Assembly: GCA_032158295.1 (NCBI GenBank)
Contig: CM063247.1
Location: forward strand, 14,858,009-14,922,008
Direction: 5' to 3'
DNA length: 64,000 nt
From: Pycnopodia helianthoides
Taxonomy: Eukaryota; Echinodermata; Asteroidea; Forcipulatida; Asteriidae
How positions within the stretch are numbered: position 1 is the stretch's first letter; the number at the start of each line of letters is the position of its first letter. The translations under genes and the position numbers were made by a program. Below are positions 20,986 through 33,571 of the stretch, in pieces. The notes under the pieces were generated by a model. The model searched no databases. It was given only the letters and a program-made list of their open reading frames with translations, and was not told the DNA's origin.

Positions 20986-23900
20986 CGAAATTTTGGTTCT
21001 GGTTTAGTGAAAATGCTGGAAACCTATTTATTTATTTTTCCAGAAATTTTGTGCATAATCATATGCTTATTTCAAATTCAACAGTTGAAATACATGTAAG
21101 AAACACTTTTACAGATTAATGCGAATGTTAAAGATTTACTGGAGATGTTTTGAATTTTCCCATAGACTTTTAAAAAATTCAGCAAAAATCAGCAAATGAA
21201 AGACATGAATAAAAGGGGGAAAAGTTTGTTCTGGTCTTTTGGATATTGTATTTTTGTCCTGATAAAATGACAAGTTTTCCCTCTACTCTGTAACATTTGA
21301 CCACTGTTTACTAACAAAACTATTGATGCGGTGATGTGGGAATTGAGTTCATTTAAAACAAGGGTTTGTAATGCAATAATGGAAATATGTTTGCATGAGG
21401 CTGGAACTGTTTAAATACCTTTTTTTTAATTGAGATTTAAAGTGTACAATTATCCTGTAAAAATGTCAGCTCAAATTGCTAATTAGTCTTCAGTATTATT
21501 CCTCAAAGTGGGGAAACCTTTCGAAAAGGTCAAACTTTCAATAATTCAAACAAAACCTTGAGTTACTTTCCATGGATAAGGACATCATTAATCCATCCAA
21601 CTCATCAGTTAAATATGGCATAGGTTTAGCACTGACTATAAAGTAATCACAGCGATCCTTCATTGTGCCGATTGGATCGTATCAATACTGAGTTTGTTGT
21701 ATATTGTGTTCTTTATCTCTGGAAATTGTTCCATTAACGGTTTTGGTTAGAGAATTTAGTTGAATCATACAGCAAGGACTGCTCTATGGGTGAATAGAAA
21801 TGTCATTAACTCATGTAAATGCATGACATGAATTGGTCATTTTCAAGTCAAGCTTGTAACTAAATGAATGACATAATTGAATGTGTTTGTTTTACCTTTG
21901 AACTAAATTTATTAAGAGAAGAACTACTTTTGCCAATCCAGCAGGCTCCAGAAGGCCATACTCCCGATTCAAACTGTTAACAAGTTGCTGTGGTTTGTCC
22001 TGTTTTTATGTAATCGTGGTCGTCAACAAAAGTGTTACATAATACATACTTCTAGAGAGGTTGTCAAGCTGTGAAATTTTAGTACTTAAGAATTTCTTTG
22101 AAAACAAACCTAATTTATGATTTGGAATTAACATTCTCTCACATGACATGTTTTTACTGTCATTTTTTTAATGGGTCCCTGCAACTAAAACATATGCAAG
22201 GTCATTCATCCCAGGATCTGGGTCTCAAGGAAGATTGACTGGTACACATTCAATCTTATGCAAGGGGGAAAATCCTCGTAACAAATCTATAAAACTGCAT
22301 CCAAAACAACAAAGTAGCTTCCCTCAAAATTATAAATTCAGAATTCCCATATTCCCTAAACATGAAGCACAAGGAAAACATGGGTGAGTTTCATATAAAA
22401 GACCAGTAGGCCTGTTAATGGCACTTTTATGTGACCCAGCCTGCATGAATTAACAAACGTTTCTACGTTTTTAGCTCAATCGGTCGTCGAAGTCATGAGA
22501 AAATAGAATAGCCAAACCATTATATAAAAGTGTGATCATTTGTTGTTGTTGATAGTCATATATTCTGTACTTTGTCGTTAAACAGAATAATAATATTCAC
22601 AGCAGAATCTTATAAAGTGTCTTTATCTACCGGGGGGGGGGGGGGGTGATTACCGTTAAAAAAGAAAAAGAAAACATTTGTACCGTTGAAATACTCTTCT
22701 CTATCAACACTGAAAACATACCAGGATAGGTTTTATGAGCACTTTCAATGAATGCGGTTGGTTTGTTTCATATAAAATGCGTTTTATATAAAATGCGTAA
22801 CCAACATTTTTGTTGGTTTATTGCAGCGGCTAACGTGTGTGAATGGATCCAGGTGAGAAATTCATTACAAAACGTCTCCCAAAAAAATATTGACATAATT
22901 TGAAAAGTATCATTGTTCATCCTAAAAAAAAAAAGTTCACTGAAGGTAATTTTTTAAGGATAGATCTTTTGTTCCTGAAAGTTTGAAAAAGAATCCTTGG
23001 TAGATCCTTTACATATTGGGCGTTTTTTCTGAAGGTCTTTGAATTATGAAACCCTTATAAGTTTTGAGTGTTTACAAGGTGCTGCAGCGCACTCAGCAGC
23101 CACTGCCAGAAACACCACGCGTTAAGTGTAACTGGGTCCCATGCATTACACAACACACAACACACAGTTTAAACGCATTAAGCCCTGCATGTTTTCATTT
23201 TGGTTCAATTAAAACATAACAGAATCACTAAGAAAGCACGTCAGCTGTGTAGAACTAAAGCCATTGATGTTAATGTTATGGAATATATTTGCCATCACAT
23301 GGTTTCTGTAATCTAGTTAAAGAAAAACCTAAAAACTTATCTTTTCAATGACGCATTTGCGTAATGCTGTTTTCTGTAGGCCTTTATCAAAGTTCTTGCA
23401 TTTTACATTTTAGTAATCTTGTCGTTGTATGTATTCACGCCATGAGCACTTTTGTGGATTTGTGTGCATGAACAATTTTCATTACTATTATTATAATTAG
23501 TATTGTTGAGGAGGAAAAAACAAACAATACTATAGGCAGATACATTTTTTTGGAAGCAGACATTTTTAACAGTTCAATATTTTTGATAATATCAATTTTG
23601 AACAGCAAACCATCAATTTAATTAAACGTGCCGAATTAATAAGGGTATTTTTAGGCTCCTCTTTAAAAAAAGAATTCACATTCTAAAAAAAAAAATCACA
23701 TTCTACAACCTATTTACTCAAGTCTTTATATGCACATTTATGTTCAGTAACCAAATTACATGTCCAGTGTACACACATTTTATTACAGCATGCCATTTCA
23801 CCATTGAGTTTGTACCTGAGCTTTGCCATCCTCAGTCAACCAGCCCCTAATCCAATTTATACAAGGGCTTACCTTCCCTGCCACTGCTTAATCCCAAATT

Positions 23901-24840
23901 ACACTACAACAGTGGACAGTTACTTTCCAAGGGGCTTGAGGCCAATGAGCAGTCAGGCTTACACACCTAATCAGATATTAAACAAATAGACCTGCACAGC
24001 AGGCGAATAACAGATCACAGTTAACTGATATGGCCAATTACTTGTGCTTGGAAAAACAAAGAACCAGGCTGATTGTCCTGGTTTAATTGGCCTTATACAT
24101 GTATAACCACTGCCCACATCCATGGGAGGTTAGAGCCCTTGGGTGCTTGTACTTTTCACGTGCACAATGCTCCCTTGCTTTTTTCTTAAAGATGTGCTTG
24201 GATACTGATCCTTCGTTCATCTCAATCCTCTCAATGGTAAAGGCACATTCATCATTCCACAAATCTTTGAAAAACCAAGTAAAAATGTGTACCACATACC
24301 TCTCACTAACGAAAAAAAAATTGACACATAAATTGGGTTCTCGTCTGGAAGCATCACACATTTGCAAATTAGAACTTGAAATTAAAATACTAACCCCGTG
24401 ATTTAATATCAGTGGTCATAACCCCTCAAAGTTATCATGGGCATGACTTTTGTTGCCACAAAATTTCCAAGAATTTTCCAATGCACTTTGCAGAGTACAA
24501 ATATTTGAACATTGTCAGCTCTACTGCTTATGGCTATGGATTTTCTGCACTATGCATACATGAACCTAGTGGCGCAATTTTGTGCAAAGGTGCAGGTTTT
24601 TAACTTTACCTGGAGACTTGTTATTTAAAGAATTCCCTGCTCACAAGATGTGACAGAAATAATGTACCGAGCTCAGTTGAGCTTCAAGATAATCTTTCTC
24701 ATTACCTATACCGTGGCTGAGTTTATTACGAGTTCAATAACTTCCACCGGTGACTAAGTTCACTTAAGCACGGACGGCTAAATGAACACAACCAAACTTG
24801 TACATTTACCGTAGATGAATATCCTAAAGTTTCTCTGCCA
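20986..24840. other. AT-rich non-coding stretch
   Basis: No gene is seen. A G run of 14 lies at 22633-22646. At 22460-22510 a decayed MITE fragment (TTTTAGCTCAATCGGTCGTC, CATGAGAAAATAG) is visible. GCGTTTTATATAAAATGCG at about 22770-22798 is a short hairpin. Confidence 0.5.
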
Positions 24841-24942
24841 AGTACTTGTCAGGTTTGGACCCTGGTGGGGTCCAAACCTGAGGCCATTATCTAATTTTGC
24901 AATTATAACTTTGGTTGGTAAGCAATTTGCAACAGCTAACTT
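24841..24942 (+). repeat. Interspersed repeat shared with 49855-49967
   Basis: Both copies share an ACGTCAG/ACCTGAGGCCA block, CTAATTTTTTGCA or CTAATTTTGCA, and then TTGGTTGGTAAGCAATTTGC followed by AACAGCTAA. This copy carries a local dyad, GGTTTGGACC...GGTCCAAACC. The class is unknown. Confidence 0.6.
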
Positions 24943-25249
24943 TCTTGCATTGTGGCCAAGTACAAATTTGTTTAACACATAATGTTTTGAATAAATGTTT
25001 GTATTTGACTTTGTTATTCTTATGTGCTGCACACTGACGGTTTGTTAAAAGTGCTTCTCAAAAAATGTTGTTATTATTGTTTTATTTAACAAAAAATTTC
25101 TGATAAACAAAAAAAAAACGTGAACCCTGATCTTTAAGTGGTAAATCAGTCGCCAGTCTCCATTCAGACACGGATGTTTGATGTCTACTCGTACACTGCC
25201 TGCCGCAGGTGACTTGCATCTGTAATGGTTTGTGACGCAGCGGTGCAAT

Positions 25250-25460
25250 ATTTATCTGCACGCAAAGCCTCTCGACTCGAGCCGTTCAACGAGGGGGAGG
25301 CTTCTCCAACGCGTTCTGGTCAGGGGAAGCGAGCAAATTGTGCGTGCGGTGATTCCCGTGGTCTAGGCCCCGCTAATGCAGCGCGAGAGTGCATTTCCAA
25401 GTAAAATACATTTCCTCTGAGTACAGGGGTCGGCCCAGCAAAGAAGGCCAATCTGCATCT
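25250..25460. promoter_or_regulatory. GC-richer low-repeat block
   Basis: A CpG-containing stretch (TCTCGACTCGAGCCG, AACGCGTTC, GCGTGCGGTG) stands out from AT-rich surroundings and lies 1.1 kb downstream of the putative 72-nt exon in transcript direction. No exon boundary fits. A regulatory role is inferred only from composition. Confidence 0.25.
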
Positions 25461-25919
25461 ACGCATGTGGCCAGAAATACCACACCTGACCGAGGAAGTA
25501 ACTTACTGTGCACATTTCAACCCTAGATTAAATACGCTTTTTATAATTATGAACAAACGCTCAACATACAATAATCTAAATAAAGAAAGTCAATTGAAAG
25601 TTGAATTGCACTGTTCAGTGCCCGTACTGCTGGTATCTTGTTCAACCAGTGAACGACAAACTCCAATAAATAAAGTTGTAATTCCCATGGCATGTCTATG
25701 GATTTTCAGGAACCACACACGGCTGATAAGAATTGGAAATGCTGAGCAAATTTTGACATTTCAGATCTGCCTTCAACAAAAGGTGCATTCGGAGATAGCT
25801 CTGAACCATGTCCAATACGTACATGTAAGACACTGAAATTATATAAGCTTTGTACATGGCAAGTCCTTCAAACATACCCTGCGATTGCTTGTGACCTTTT
25901 CTCAGTATTTGCCTTGCCT

Positions 25920-26460
25920 TTTATCAGCATAAAAGGGTGCAATAACTAAATTTCCGTCTCAATCCGTGCTATCACGTTCCGGCAAAGGGGCTACAGCTGT
26001 ACGATGACAATCCGCCAATGATCCCCTGACCAAATTGCCTACAGAATGAGCAAACCCGGGGTATAAATTGGAGATTTCACAGGGGCGGATTCCCGGACGT
26101 GCAAACCGGAGAGCATGAAAGATTATCCGGCCGCGCAGCAGCCGAGGAATTCTCTATCCGATCTATAGGAATTTCATTACGCCGTACAAATCCCCGAGCA
26201 TGGGTGATGATTTAATGGCCATGTAACCCAAGCCAGGGCAAGGTTTTCGTAATTTATCCGGAAGTCTCCCCAAAATGAAGAGAGGGATCAATGGTTCTCC
26301 CCACCTCACAAAACAGTGTGTCTCAACGATTTCCCAGAGAATGCCGTGACGTCAGCACATAAGGAAAAGAGGCTCGGCTGCAGCGTAATTTGTAGGAAAT
26401 ATTGAATTATGTTTGCCCTGCTTTAGCCCAGCACGGTACCGCAACTGTGAACAACAGACA
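25920..26460. promoter_or_regulatory. Candidate regulatory block (TATA, ETS, CRE/MARE motifs)
   Basis: About 540 bp of mixed composition, free of repeats and homopolymers. It contains CCCGGGGTATAAATTGG (plus-strand TATA at 26062-26067), GATTATCC, ATCCGGAAG (ETS-like, 26258-26264) and TGACGTCAGCA (26347-26357, CRE and half of a CRE-type Maf site). It ends 66 bp from the 72-nt exon. The TATA orientation points away from Mef2, so either an antisense start or an enhancer is possible. Confidence 0.35.
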
Positions 26461-26525
26461 CCTGTCCTTTTTTTAAGAAAGTACAATGCTCACTCAAACA
26501 CACAGAGCAAATGAATATATCTTAC

Positions 26526-26597
26526 CTTTTTAACTGGCGTAATCCTCAAACCTCCCACTCAATCTCTTGCATGTGCTGGTATTTCTTTATCGAGAAC
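26526..26597 (-). other. Candidate untranslated internal exon (72 nt), probably Mef2 5' UTR
   Basis: On the minus strand a pyrimidine-rich tract (TTTTTTTTTGCTATTTTGTT) leads to TTCGTTTCACAG|G, and 72 nt later AAAAAG|GTAAGATAT forms a near-consensus donor. The pairing of two good sites at a typical exon length in the Mef2 direction suggests a 5' UTR exon spliced towards the acceptor at 3273. The exon has stops in every useful frame and one ATG opening an 8-codon uORF (MQEIEWEV). Chance pairing of splice sites cannot be excluded without RNA data. Confidence 0.5.
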
Positions 26598-27825
26598 CTG
26601 TGAAACGAACAACAAAATAGCAAAAAAAAAACTTGAATTCAATTAAAATTTACAACTGCAATTTGTCAATGAAATCATTCCTCAAAGCAGGGAAATTCCC
26701 CATAACTCACAGGGACTGAATTCAATACAGATTGAACAAAAAGAAATGTCTAGATCTGACAATAGCAACAACAAAAAAACCCAACACATACGTCAGGTCC
26801 TATCATGTCCGAGTTTGACCGCTCCATTGTGATTCTTCTTACTTAAGTTAGTGAAGGAAAAGATCAACGATGTCCCCGAGTCCAAACATCTCCCCCACAG
26901 TAATCATAAGTCAAGGTGATAACAGAACTAAAGTGCCAGGGGATGTCTCCTTGATGAAGTTACTTCCCAGGATTTGCGTCATTCTCGGATACAAATTCTA
27001 AGCTCTTTTTTTGCTGAAAGAATACTTCTGATTTCTTTCTCGTTAAACTGTCCGGACAATTGCAATTATTTTGTTTCCTTTTAACATTGAGGTCTGCTGT
27101 GGATGTATGATGCCACTCATACTATGGGCTCATCAATTACCAAAAAAAGTCTACGTAAAGCAAGAATCTTGAGAAAGGGAGGAAAAACAGAAACAACCAT
27201 CTTGTCAATCCAATCATGAAGTCATTAAGAATCACATATTAATCAAAGTTTTATCTGTAAAATGTTCCTTTGAAGCATAGTCAAAGATACAAAATGATTC
27301 ACAGTATAGGCCTACAATGCCTCAAAATGATATCCGTTTAATTATTTAATCACCAATTTTTTACATTTCTACATTATTTGGGATTATACCTGCTCTGTCT
27401 TGAATAGGCATTGAGACCTATAATTTAAAAAATAATAAATAAAATGGGGAAAATGGGGGAAAATGTGTGGCAGTCCTTTTGCACATCAGCCAGAAATTTG
27501 CATCCATGCACCATGTAGACTGGCTATCAGGTCTAATTTAATTGTTGAGCAATTTGTTGAGTTCAATAAATAGAGGATTAATCACAGATTAAATGTTACT
27601 CTCTTTTTTCTGAATTCTGTTTACGCCAAGAACAATTTGGTTGCATTCTCAGTTTCAAAGATAAGAGTAACACCAGCAGAATAAGACCTAGGTTATTGGT
27701 CCTAAACAAAATTCAGCTTCTGAAGTTACTTTGCTAAGATACAGTGATTCTTTTGGAATGTACGTGAACCACTGAGTAGCCCTTCTGTCATTTTGAGACA
27801 TAAGTATTTGCCAAGATGTCAATCT
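26598..27825. other. AT-rich non-coding stretch
   Basis: I see no gene or repeat other than short A/T-rich tracts. Confidence 0.5.
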
Positions 27826-27829
27826 TTAA

Positions 27830-28214
27830 AGGAACGTTACAGAATTGGTAAGAAAAAAACTTGTAAAATATACTTTTGATCACAGATTTACACAAAACTT
27901 ACACGGTCTAATGATGATGATAGTAGAAAACATCCCTTGAAATATTTCTGTCTCAAATGTCATATTTGATGTGAAATGAATAAACTAATTTTTCCGATTG
28001 GAGTTTATCACTCAGTGAGCGTTTATTCATTGTTGAATCTTTATGATTTTCATGCAAATGTGTAATCGGTTTTTCACTATTTTCTCGTGACCCAGATGGC
28101 CGGTCGATCTCAAACTTCTACAGGTTATCAGTTTATGTATATGGTGGATTAGATAAAGTGCTTACACTGTCAGCAACTGTTTTGTTAGCAAAAACCAATT
28201 CTGTAATGTTCCTT
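27830..28214 (-). mobile_element. TTAA-flanked MITE, family K3 copy A
   Basis: It has AGGAACGTTACAGAATTGG and CCAATTCTGTAATGTTCCT termini, with TTAA at 27826-27829 and 28215-28218 (one extra T at the right end). It is inverted relative to copies B, C and D. The shared interior includes GATCGACCGGCCATCTGGG-like and CGAGAAAATAGTGAAAAACC (in the orientation of B). Confidence 0.92.
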
Positions 28215-29074
28215 TTAATAAGCAATGCACTTGATTTTGATTTGCTTTCACTTAGAAGCAAGTCAGTGAGTTTAAAGGGTACCCTGAGACCTTACTTCAA
28301 AAGAAGCTGTCTAGTAAAATGTACCTGTATCATCTTGTGCACTACCTACGATTAATATTTATGGGACTTGCAGTTCTCTGTAAGACAGGTCATGCTGGTA
28401 CACACAGACCACTGTTTCACTGTGATTAATGATACCTTTTTTTTACTCTTACTTGAGGCTATATACATAAATGGTCATATAATTCCAAACACAGCTCTGC
28501 ATACATGTACCTGTAGAAAAAAAAATAATAAGCACTTTGAGAGGCCCTTCGGATGCACGTTTTAGGACTGCGCGTTATTTTCACAAGTTGAAATAAAAGT
28601 TACAGAGGGGATCCGTGTAGATGTACTGATAGACTCTGCAAGTCTCGCCCATATCGAAAACAAGAAAACTCAAAAGAAGACTATTTTTCTATGAAATCAA
28701 ATCTTTATAAAATTCTATTCATATCAAATTCTTGAAAATAAAAATACCCATTATGGCAACTTGTGAGAGATACATATAATGGCCAAATACAAATAATTTG
28801 TTAAAATTAACATTGAAACAAAATTCAAACTTGGGACAAGAAGTTTGGTTTTTTTTGACAATGAATTTTTGTGACCATTACATAATGATAACATGAACGT
28901 CACTTGGGCAAAATTCTTAAATTGTTTACAAGAAACCGGAAAGGGATGTCAAGACTAATTCTCAGGTTTTCTTTGCTGATTTGTTAAGATTAGTTTACTT
29001 TCACATATTTCATGGTTAAATTTTCACTTTCCCAACAATAATGATATCATTTTCATTGCCATAAACTGCATTAA

Positions 29075-29648
29075 CCCTAACAGACTAGGCCCTTGGGTAC
29101 ACATACTGCCCAAATCCTTCAATATCCTTCAGATTAAAGTTGTCATAAACCTAAAGTGCCCAAATCCTTCGATATCCTTCAACTTATTGTAAGTATACAT
29201 ATTAGCCCAAATCCTTCAAAATCCTTTTGAAACAGAAGTTAGGGAGTCAACTTTGTGATTAGTTAGGTGCTCTGTTAGGGCCCTTGGTGTATGATATTTA
29301 ATAATTTGTGCCCTTGTGATTAGCTTCTTTTTGTTTTTGTTTTTTGTTTTTTGGCTCAGTCAACAGATATTTTTAGTTGCCAAACAAAGAAATATGTCTT
29401 CAACCCCAAAAAGCCCAAAACCTCCAAAATCCTTTTTTGGCTAAGCTGCATAATACCTAAATCCTTCAAAATCCTCCTATGTAAAAACAGCCCGATAGCC
29501 CAAACCCTTCGAAATCCTCCTGTGTTGCAAAACCCTTATAGCCCAAATCCTTCGAAATCCTCCTGTGTTGCAGATCCCTAATAGCCCAAATCCTTCAAAA
29601 TCCTCCACTTTGGCAAGGAGGATATTGTAGGACTTGGGTTCTTTAGGG
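29075..29648 (+). mobile_element. TTAA/CCCTAA-bounded element with internal minisatellite (piggyBac-like)
   Basis: TTAA|CCCTAA at the left (29071-29080) mirrors TTAGGG|TTAA at the right (29643-29652). The right end continues as the inverse of the internal repeat (AGGATATTGTAGGACTTGGG). CCC termini on a TTAA duplication match the piggyBac pattern. The interior is dominated by tandem CCCAAATCCTTCRAAATCCT units. No transposase frame is seen. The short terminal repeats make this less certain than the MITEs. Confidence 0.5.
29413..29626 (+). repeat. 43-bp tandem repeat (5 units)
   Basis: Units begin at 29413, 29455, 29498, 29541 and 29584, giving a period of 42-43 bp. Each starts GCCCAAATCCTTCRAAATCC or a variant. 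Three looser units at 29108, 29158 and 29205 (spacing 50 and 47) share the same core. The two central units are almost identical, including CTCCTGTGTTGCA. Confidence 0.88.
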
Positions 29649-29803
29649 TTAAACTTAAGTGTTCGTAAAACCCAATTCGGTTGGCACCAACTCGGTTCCA
29701 GAAGTTCAAATACACACGAAACTTTAACAGTCTTTACCAAATGTTGTTTTCAGTGGGTAATTTGGTAAGAAACACAGATTTCTGATATTATTTCTGTTTT
29801 TAA

Positions 29804-30188
29804 AGGAACATTACAGAATTGGTTTTTGCTAACGAAACTGTTGCTGGCAGTGTAAGCACTTTTTGTAATCCACCATATACATAACTGACAAACCTGTAGA
29901 AGTTTGAGATCGATCGGCCATCTGGGTCACGAGAAAATAGTGAAAAACCGATTACACATTTGCATGAAATCATATAGCTTCAACAAATGAATAAAACGCT
30001 CACTGAGTGATAAACTCCAATCGGAAAATTAGTTTATTCATTTCTCATCAAATATGGCATTTCAGACAGAAATATTTCAAGGGATGTTTTCTACTATCAT
30101 CATCATTAGACCATGTATGTTTTATGTAAATCTGTGATCAAAAAGTATATTTTACAAGTTTTTTTCTTACCAATTCTGTAAAGTTCCT
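29804..30188 (+). mobile_element. TTAA-flanked MITE, family K3 copy B
   Basis: 385 bp, TTAA at 29800-29803 and 30189-30192, termini AGGAACATTACAGAATTGG and CCAATTCTGTAAAGTTCCT. Very close to copies C and D. Confidence 0.95.
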
Positions 30189-30289
30189 TTAAGCACCTGA
30201 TCCGATTTCTGATAAATAGGCCTATACCTGTTTTTAACTTTACAGAACCAACCTCTAAAATCAACAGACAGTCACCCTATGTTTCGTAG

Positions 30290-30655
30290 CAGATTTATTT
30301 TGCCCACTATTCTACAGCACCATCCCCAGCTTTATGCTGCTGACCTCCTAATGTTGAGCCCATACAAATGACGCTGGAGTCATTCCCTCGTTATTCGCTC
30401 ATCTCCCTCTCCAGTCTTTCATCTCCAAAAATTAAACGGGCCCGTCAGACCTTCGAGATATTTTCTCAGAGCCATTTCAGTCTTGCCCAAAGTGGCATTC
30501 TTGGATTTGAAACAACTGGATGTTGTTTGTACTGTGAATGACACAAGGGCAGTTGGGTTGATACATCTAGCCATGCATTATACGCCACTGATGCATATTC
30601 AAAGAGCTGAGATCCACAGATTGTTTTCATAGCAGATTTAGAGTAATGGAACGGT
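30290..30655. promoter_or_regulatory. Candidate conserved non-coding block
   Basis: Low-repeat, balanced composition. It contains ATGCATATTCAAAG (POU/octamer-like next to a TCF-like site, about 30592-30605), CATGCATTATACG and AATTAAACGGGCCCG. No splice-bounded exon. Regulatory function is only suggested. Confidence 0.25.
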
Positions 30656-30659
30656 GAAA

Positions 30660-33570
30660 GAGTCAATTGAGGATTTTTAAAGGCAGTTACTTTTTAAGTA
30701 TCCTTGGCAAAAAAATGATTTCGTAAATGCATGTACACAAAAGGTATGTGTATATAGCCACTAATTTTTAAATTACTTTATCTTGATGTTTACCTTAAAA
30801 AGTAAAGTGAACACAAAGTTTCAAGACCAGACATGTTTAAAAATTTTACAGCTCCAATACCAGTGCTTTTATGGTGATTTTGGCAAGTGGCCACAAACCT
30901 TCTGACCACACTATAGTCCAACAAATTTTGGTCTCCCCTCAGATCGGTGTACTTTCCCTCAACCTTTTAGGTTCAACAAGTGAAAACTTGTTTTCCTTAA
31001 CTTCTTGAAGTATTGTTTATATTGGCCATGGTCTTTTGAAAATATTTACTGGTGCGGCAAGACTCTGTTCTGAAATTCAAGCTCTGGAAGCAACTACTTT
31101 GAGTGTATGCAAACTCCGTGTTCAATTAAAAATTCCAGTAAAAGGATACAGTGTACAACTCAAACTGGCAATTTGCTTGAAAACAAAACAAACATTAGAC
31201 TGTACAGTTACATACAAAAACACCACCTAAACAGGCCTATGAATTTTATCTACCCTGTGAAGATCACTCAACTTTTCAAATTGTGTAATCTTTTCTAATG
31301 GAATTTCAGTAAGATAATCGTAACTTTAATTTTTATATTGCAAAGACTTCAATGAACTTCTTGGAAACAACTTTAAGGATTTCCCTAAAATCAGGTCATG
31401 GTTTAAACAAATCTGTTAATTAATATTAAACTTAATAAAACTTGGATTTGTCTGGACTTTCAAATATAAAGCAGTAGAGCCTTTCATTTATTCAGTTACT
31501 TTATTTCTATCTATTTCAGTGAAAAAATTCTCAAAGTTTGGTTGTAAAAAATCCTACAACCAGTGCTTTTGAAGTTCATTCACCCTTATGCTTAGTAAAT
31601 AAATAATCTTAGTTTCAATCAGTTTCATGTAGGTCAAGAAACTTTTTACTGAACTGGCATAATACAATATTTTTGAACAGATTGTTTCTAATGACAGCCA
31701 AGTCTTGTATTTCTATGTTATTGTTTCTATGTATGTTATAACAGACAAAACCCTTTTAATGACAAAGGAGATCAAACAAAAAATCACCTCACAGACAAAA
31801 CTTTGATTAATGTGATCAGCTTTCTAACATGTAAAAACAAACAAACTGGAAAATACATGTGCATGTACAGTGTATATTAGCTGAAAACCTAAATATTTTG
31901 AAAACAGTTTGACCCTGTAATTGAGAAAACAGTATTTGTATTTAACTATTTAACAAAATATGTGTTTTCTTGCTAGTAAACCCACGAATCATGAGGCCAG
32001 CAACACTGTTGTGTTCCTTGTACGCTATAACAGTAATTGACACTAATTCCCTTTATACTAAAGAGGCACCAGACTATTTTGCCATTTGTAGAAGTACACC
32101 ACAAATGGTTCTGTTTAATACAGGAAGGCTTGGTCTAAAACATCCACATATTTTTTCACATTGCATAGAGGTGATTGATAGAAAGTACAATCTGCTTACC
32201 GGCAGAAGAAGTTATAGAAAGTACATCTACTTACCTTCAGAAGAAGAAGTTACAAAACAATATCTCCTTTGTGTGACTTCAGGTCAAGTTTTAATCATAC
32301 ATCCAAGGAAAACTTCATTTCTTTTCCCCGGCAAAATGTTCGTACTACCTCCCCAGTGGGTTTCTCTTTATTCAAAAATATTGATAATTAATTGAACTGC
32401 CAACAAAGTCTCCCCACGTTTTTTGGCCTTTTCATTTGATAAGTGCACAAATCGTTGAAACATTTAGTGATTAAATACAAAATGGTTGTGAGGTTTTATT
32501 TTTAAGTGAGCCGTTTGCTACAAAGACCCTTGATTTCCCAGTGGCTTCAACCGATTGAATGGCAAAAGAAAGGGAATCTTTTCAAAGATTACTCAGCCAT
32601 GGAACGGTTGACGTTAAAATACACATTTGGTTCACATTGCATTTTTTTTTTTTTTTTATTAAACTCCTGAAAATGAAATCAGTTGGATTAGAAGCTATGA
32701 TAAATCCAGTGGGAAATGGACAGTTTTTATGACAGAACCAAAAGTCTGTTTACTCAGCAGAAAACGCTAAAACTCATTAGTTTTCCCATGGTAACAAAAC
32801 AGCCTTTTATCAAACAACAATTTCTCAAATAACAATCTTTGGGTTGACGCTGTTTTCATGGTTTGCAATCGCATGCCAAGCCTCTGGTCCTAACATTTAT
32901 GTTTTGCTTGAGATTGCCAAACAAAATGTCCAGAGATCCTCCCTATACTCCCAATTATAAGTAATAAGGTTTCTTTTTGAACGACAAAGACTTCTCATAT
33001 CCTACACCTCAAGGACTTTTCTCGTTTCAGACAAACATTTTATTTGGCTGATTATCATGGGGAAAAGTAAAAAGAATGTATCTATTACTTTACTTGTTGT
33101 AGAATTCAGACTTTCAAAGTCTTGTCAAATCGTGCCATCTGAAATGTCATCACCTTTGTCTTGTGTTCCAGTAAATCCAAGTTTGTATAAAATAAACAGG
33201 TCTGTATTGTGTGCAAAAAAAATACGCTTTCTCAGGATGCTCCTTTGCAATTAACAAATGCATCCTCAGTGTCCTCCAACGGTTGAGCAGCGTATTAATG
33301 TGAAGGACATCAAAATGGGAAAAACATTATTGGTGGGCCTTTGTCACAAAGGTTAGACAGAAAGTACCACATTAAGTTAGATTGTTTTCTTTTGCTGAAA
33401 GCATATTTTGTATTACATCCCAGTTTTACTGTGGCTGCGACATGTTTGTCATTTTTACAAGCAAATTTAATTGTCAAAAAAATATGATTCTTGATGAGCA
33501 CCGAGTTTAGTTTATCAAAAATGCAAACTTTGCTATAAATGAAATTCAAATTACAAAGGATGTTTTATCA
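30660..33570. other. AT-rich non-coding stretch
   Basis: No gene is recognised. A 141-codon plus-strand ORF (31970-32395) has no domain and overlaps a local imperfect duplication (AGAAAGTACA...TACC..CAGAAGAAG at 32178-32215 and 32216-32252), so it is not called. A T run lies at 32642-32658. Confidence 0.5.
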
Positions 33571-33571
33571 G

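Noticed and set aside
31970..32395. 141-codon plus-strand ORF
   Set aside because: No recognisable domain. It overlaps a local imperfect duplication, and codon use is not distinctive.
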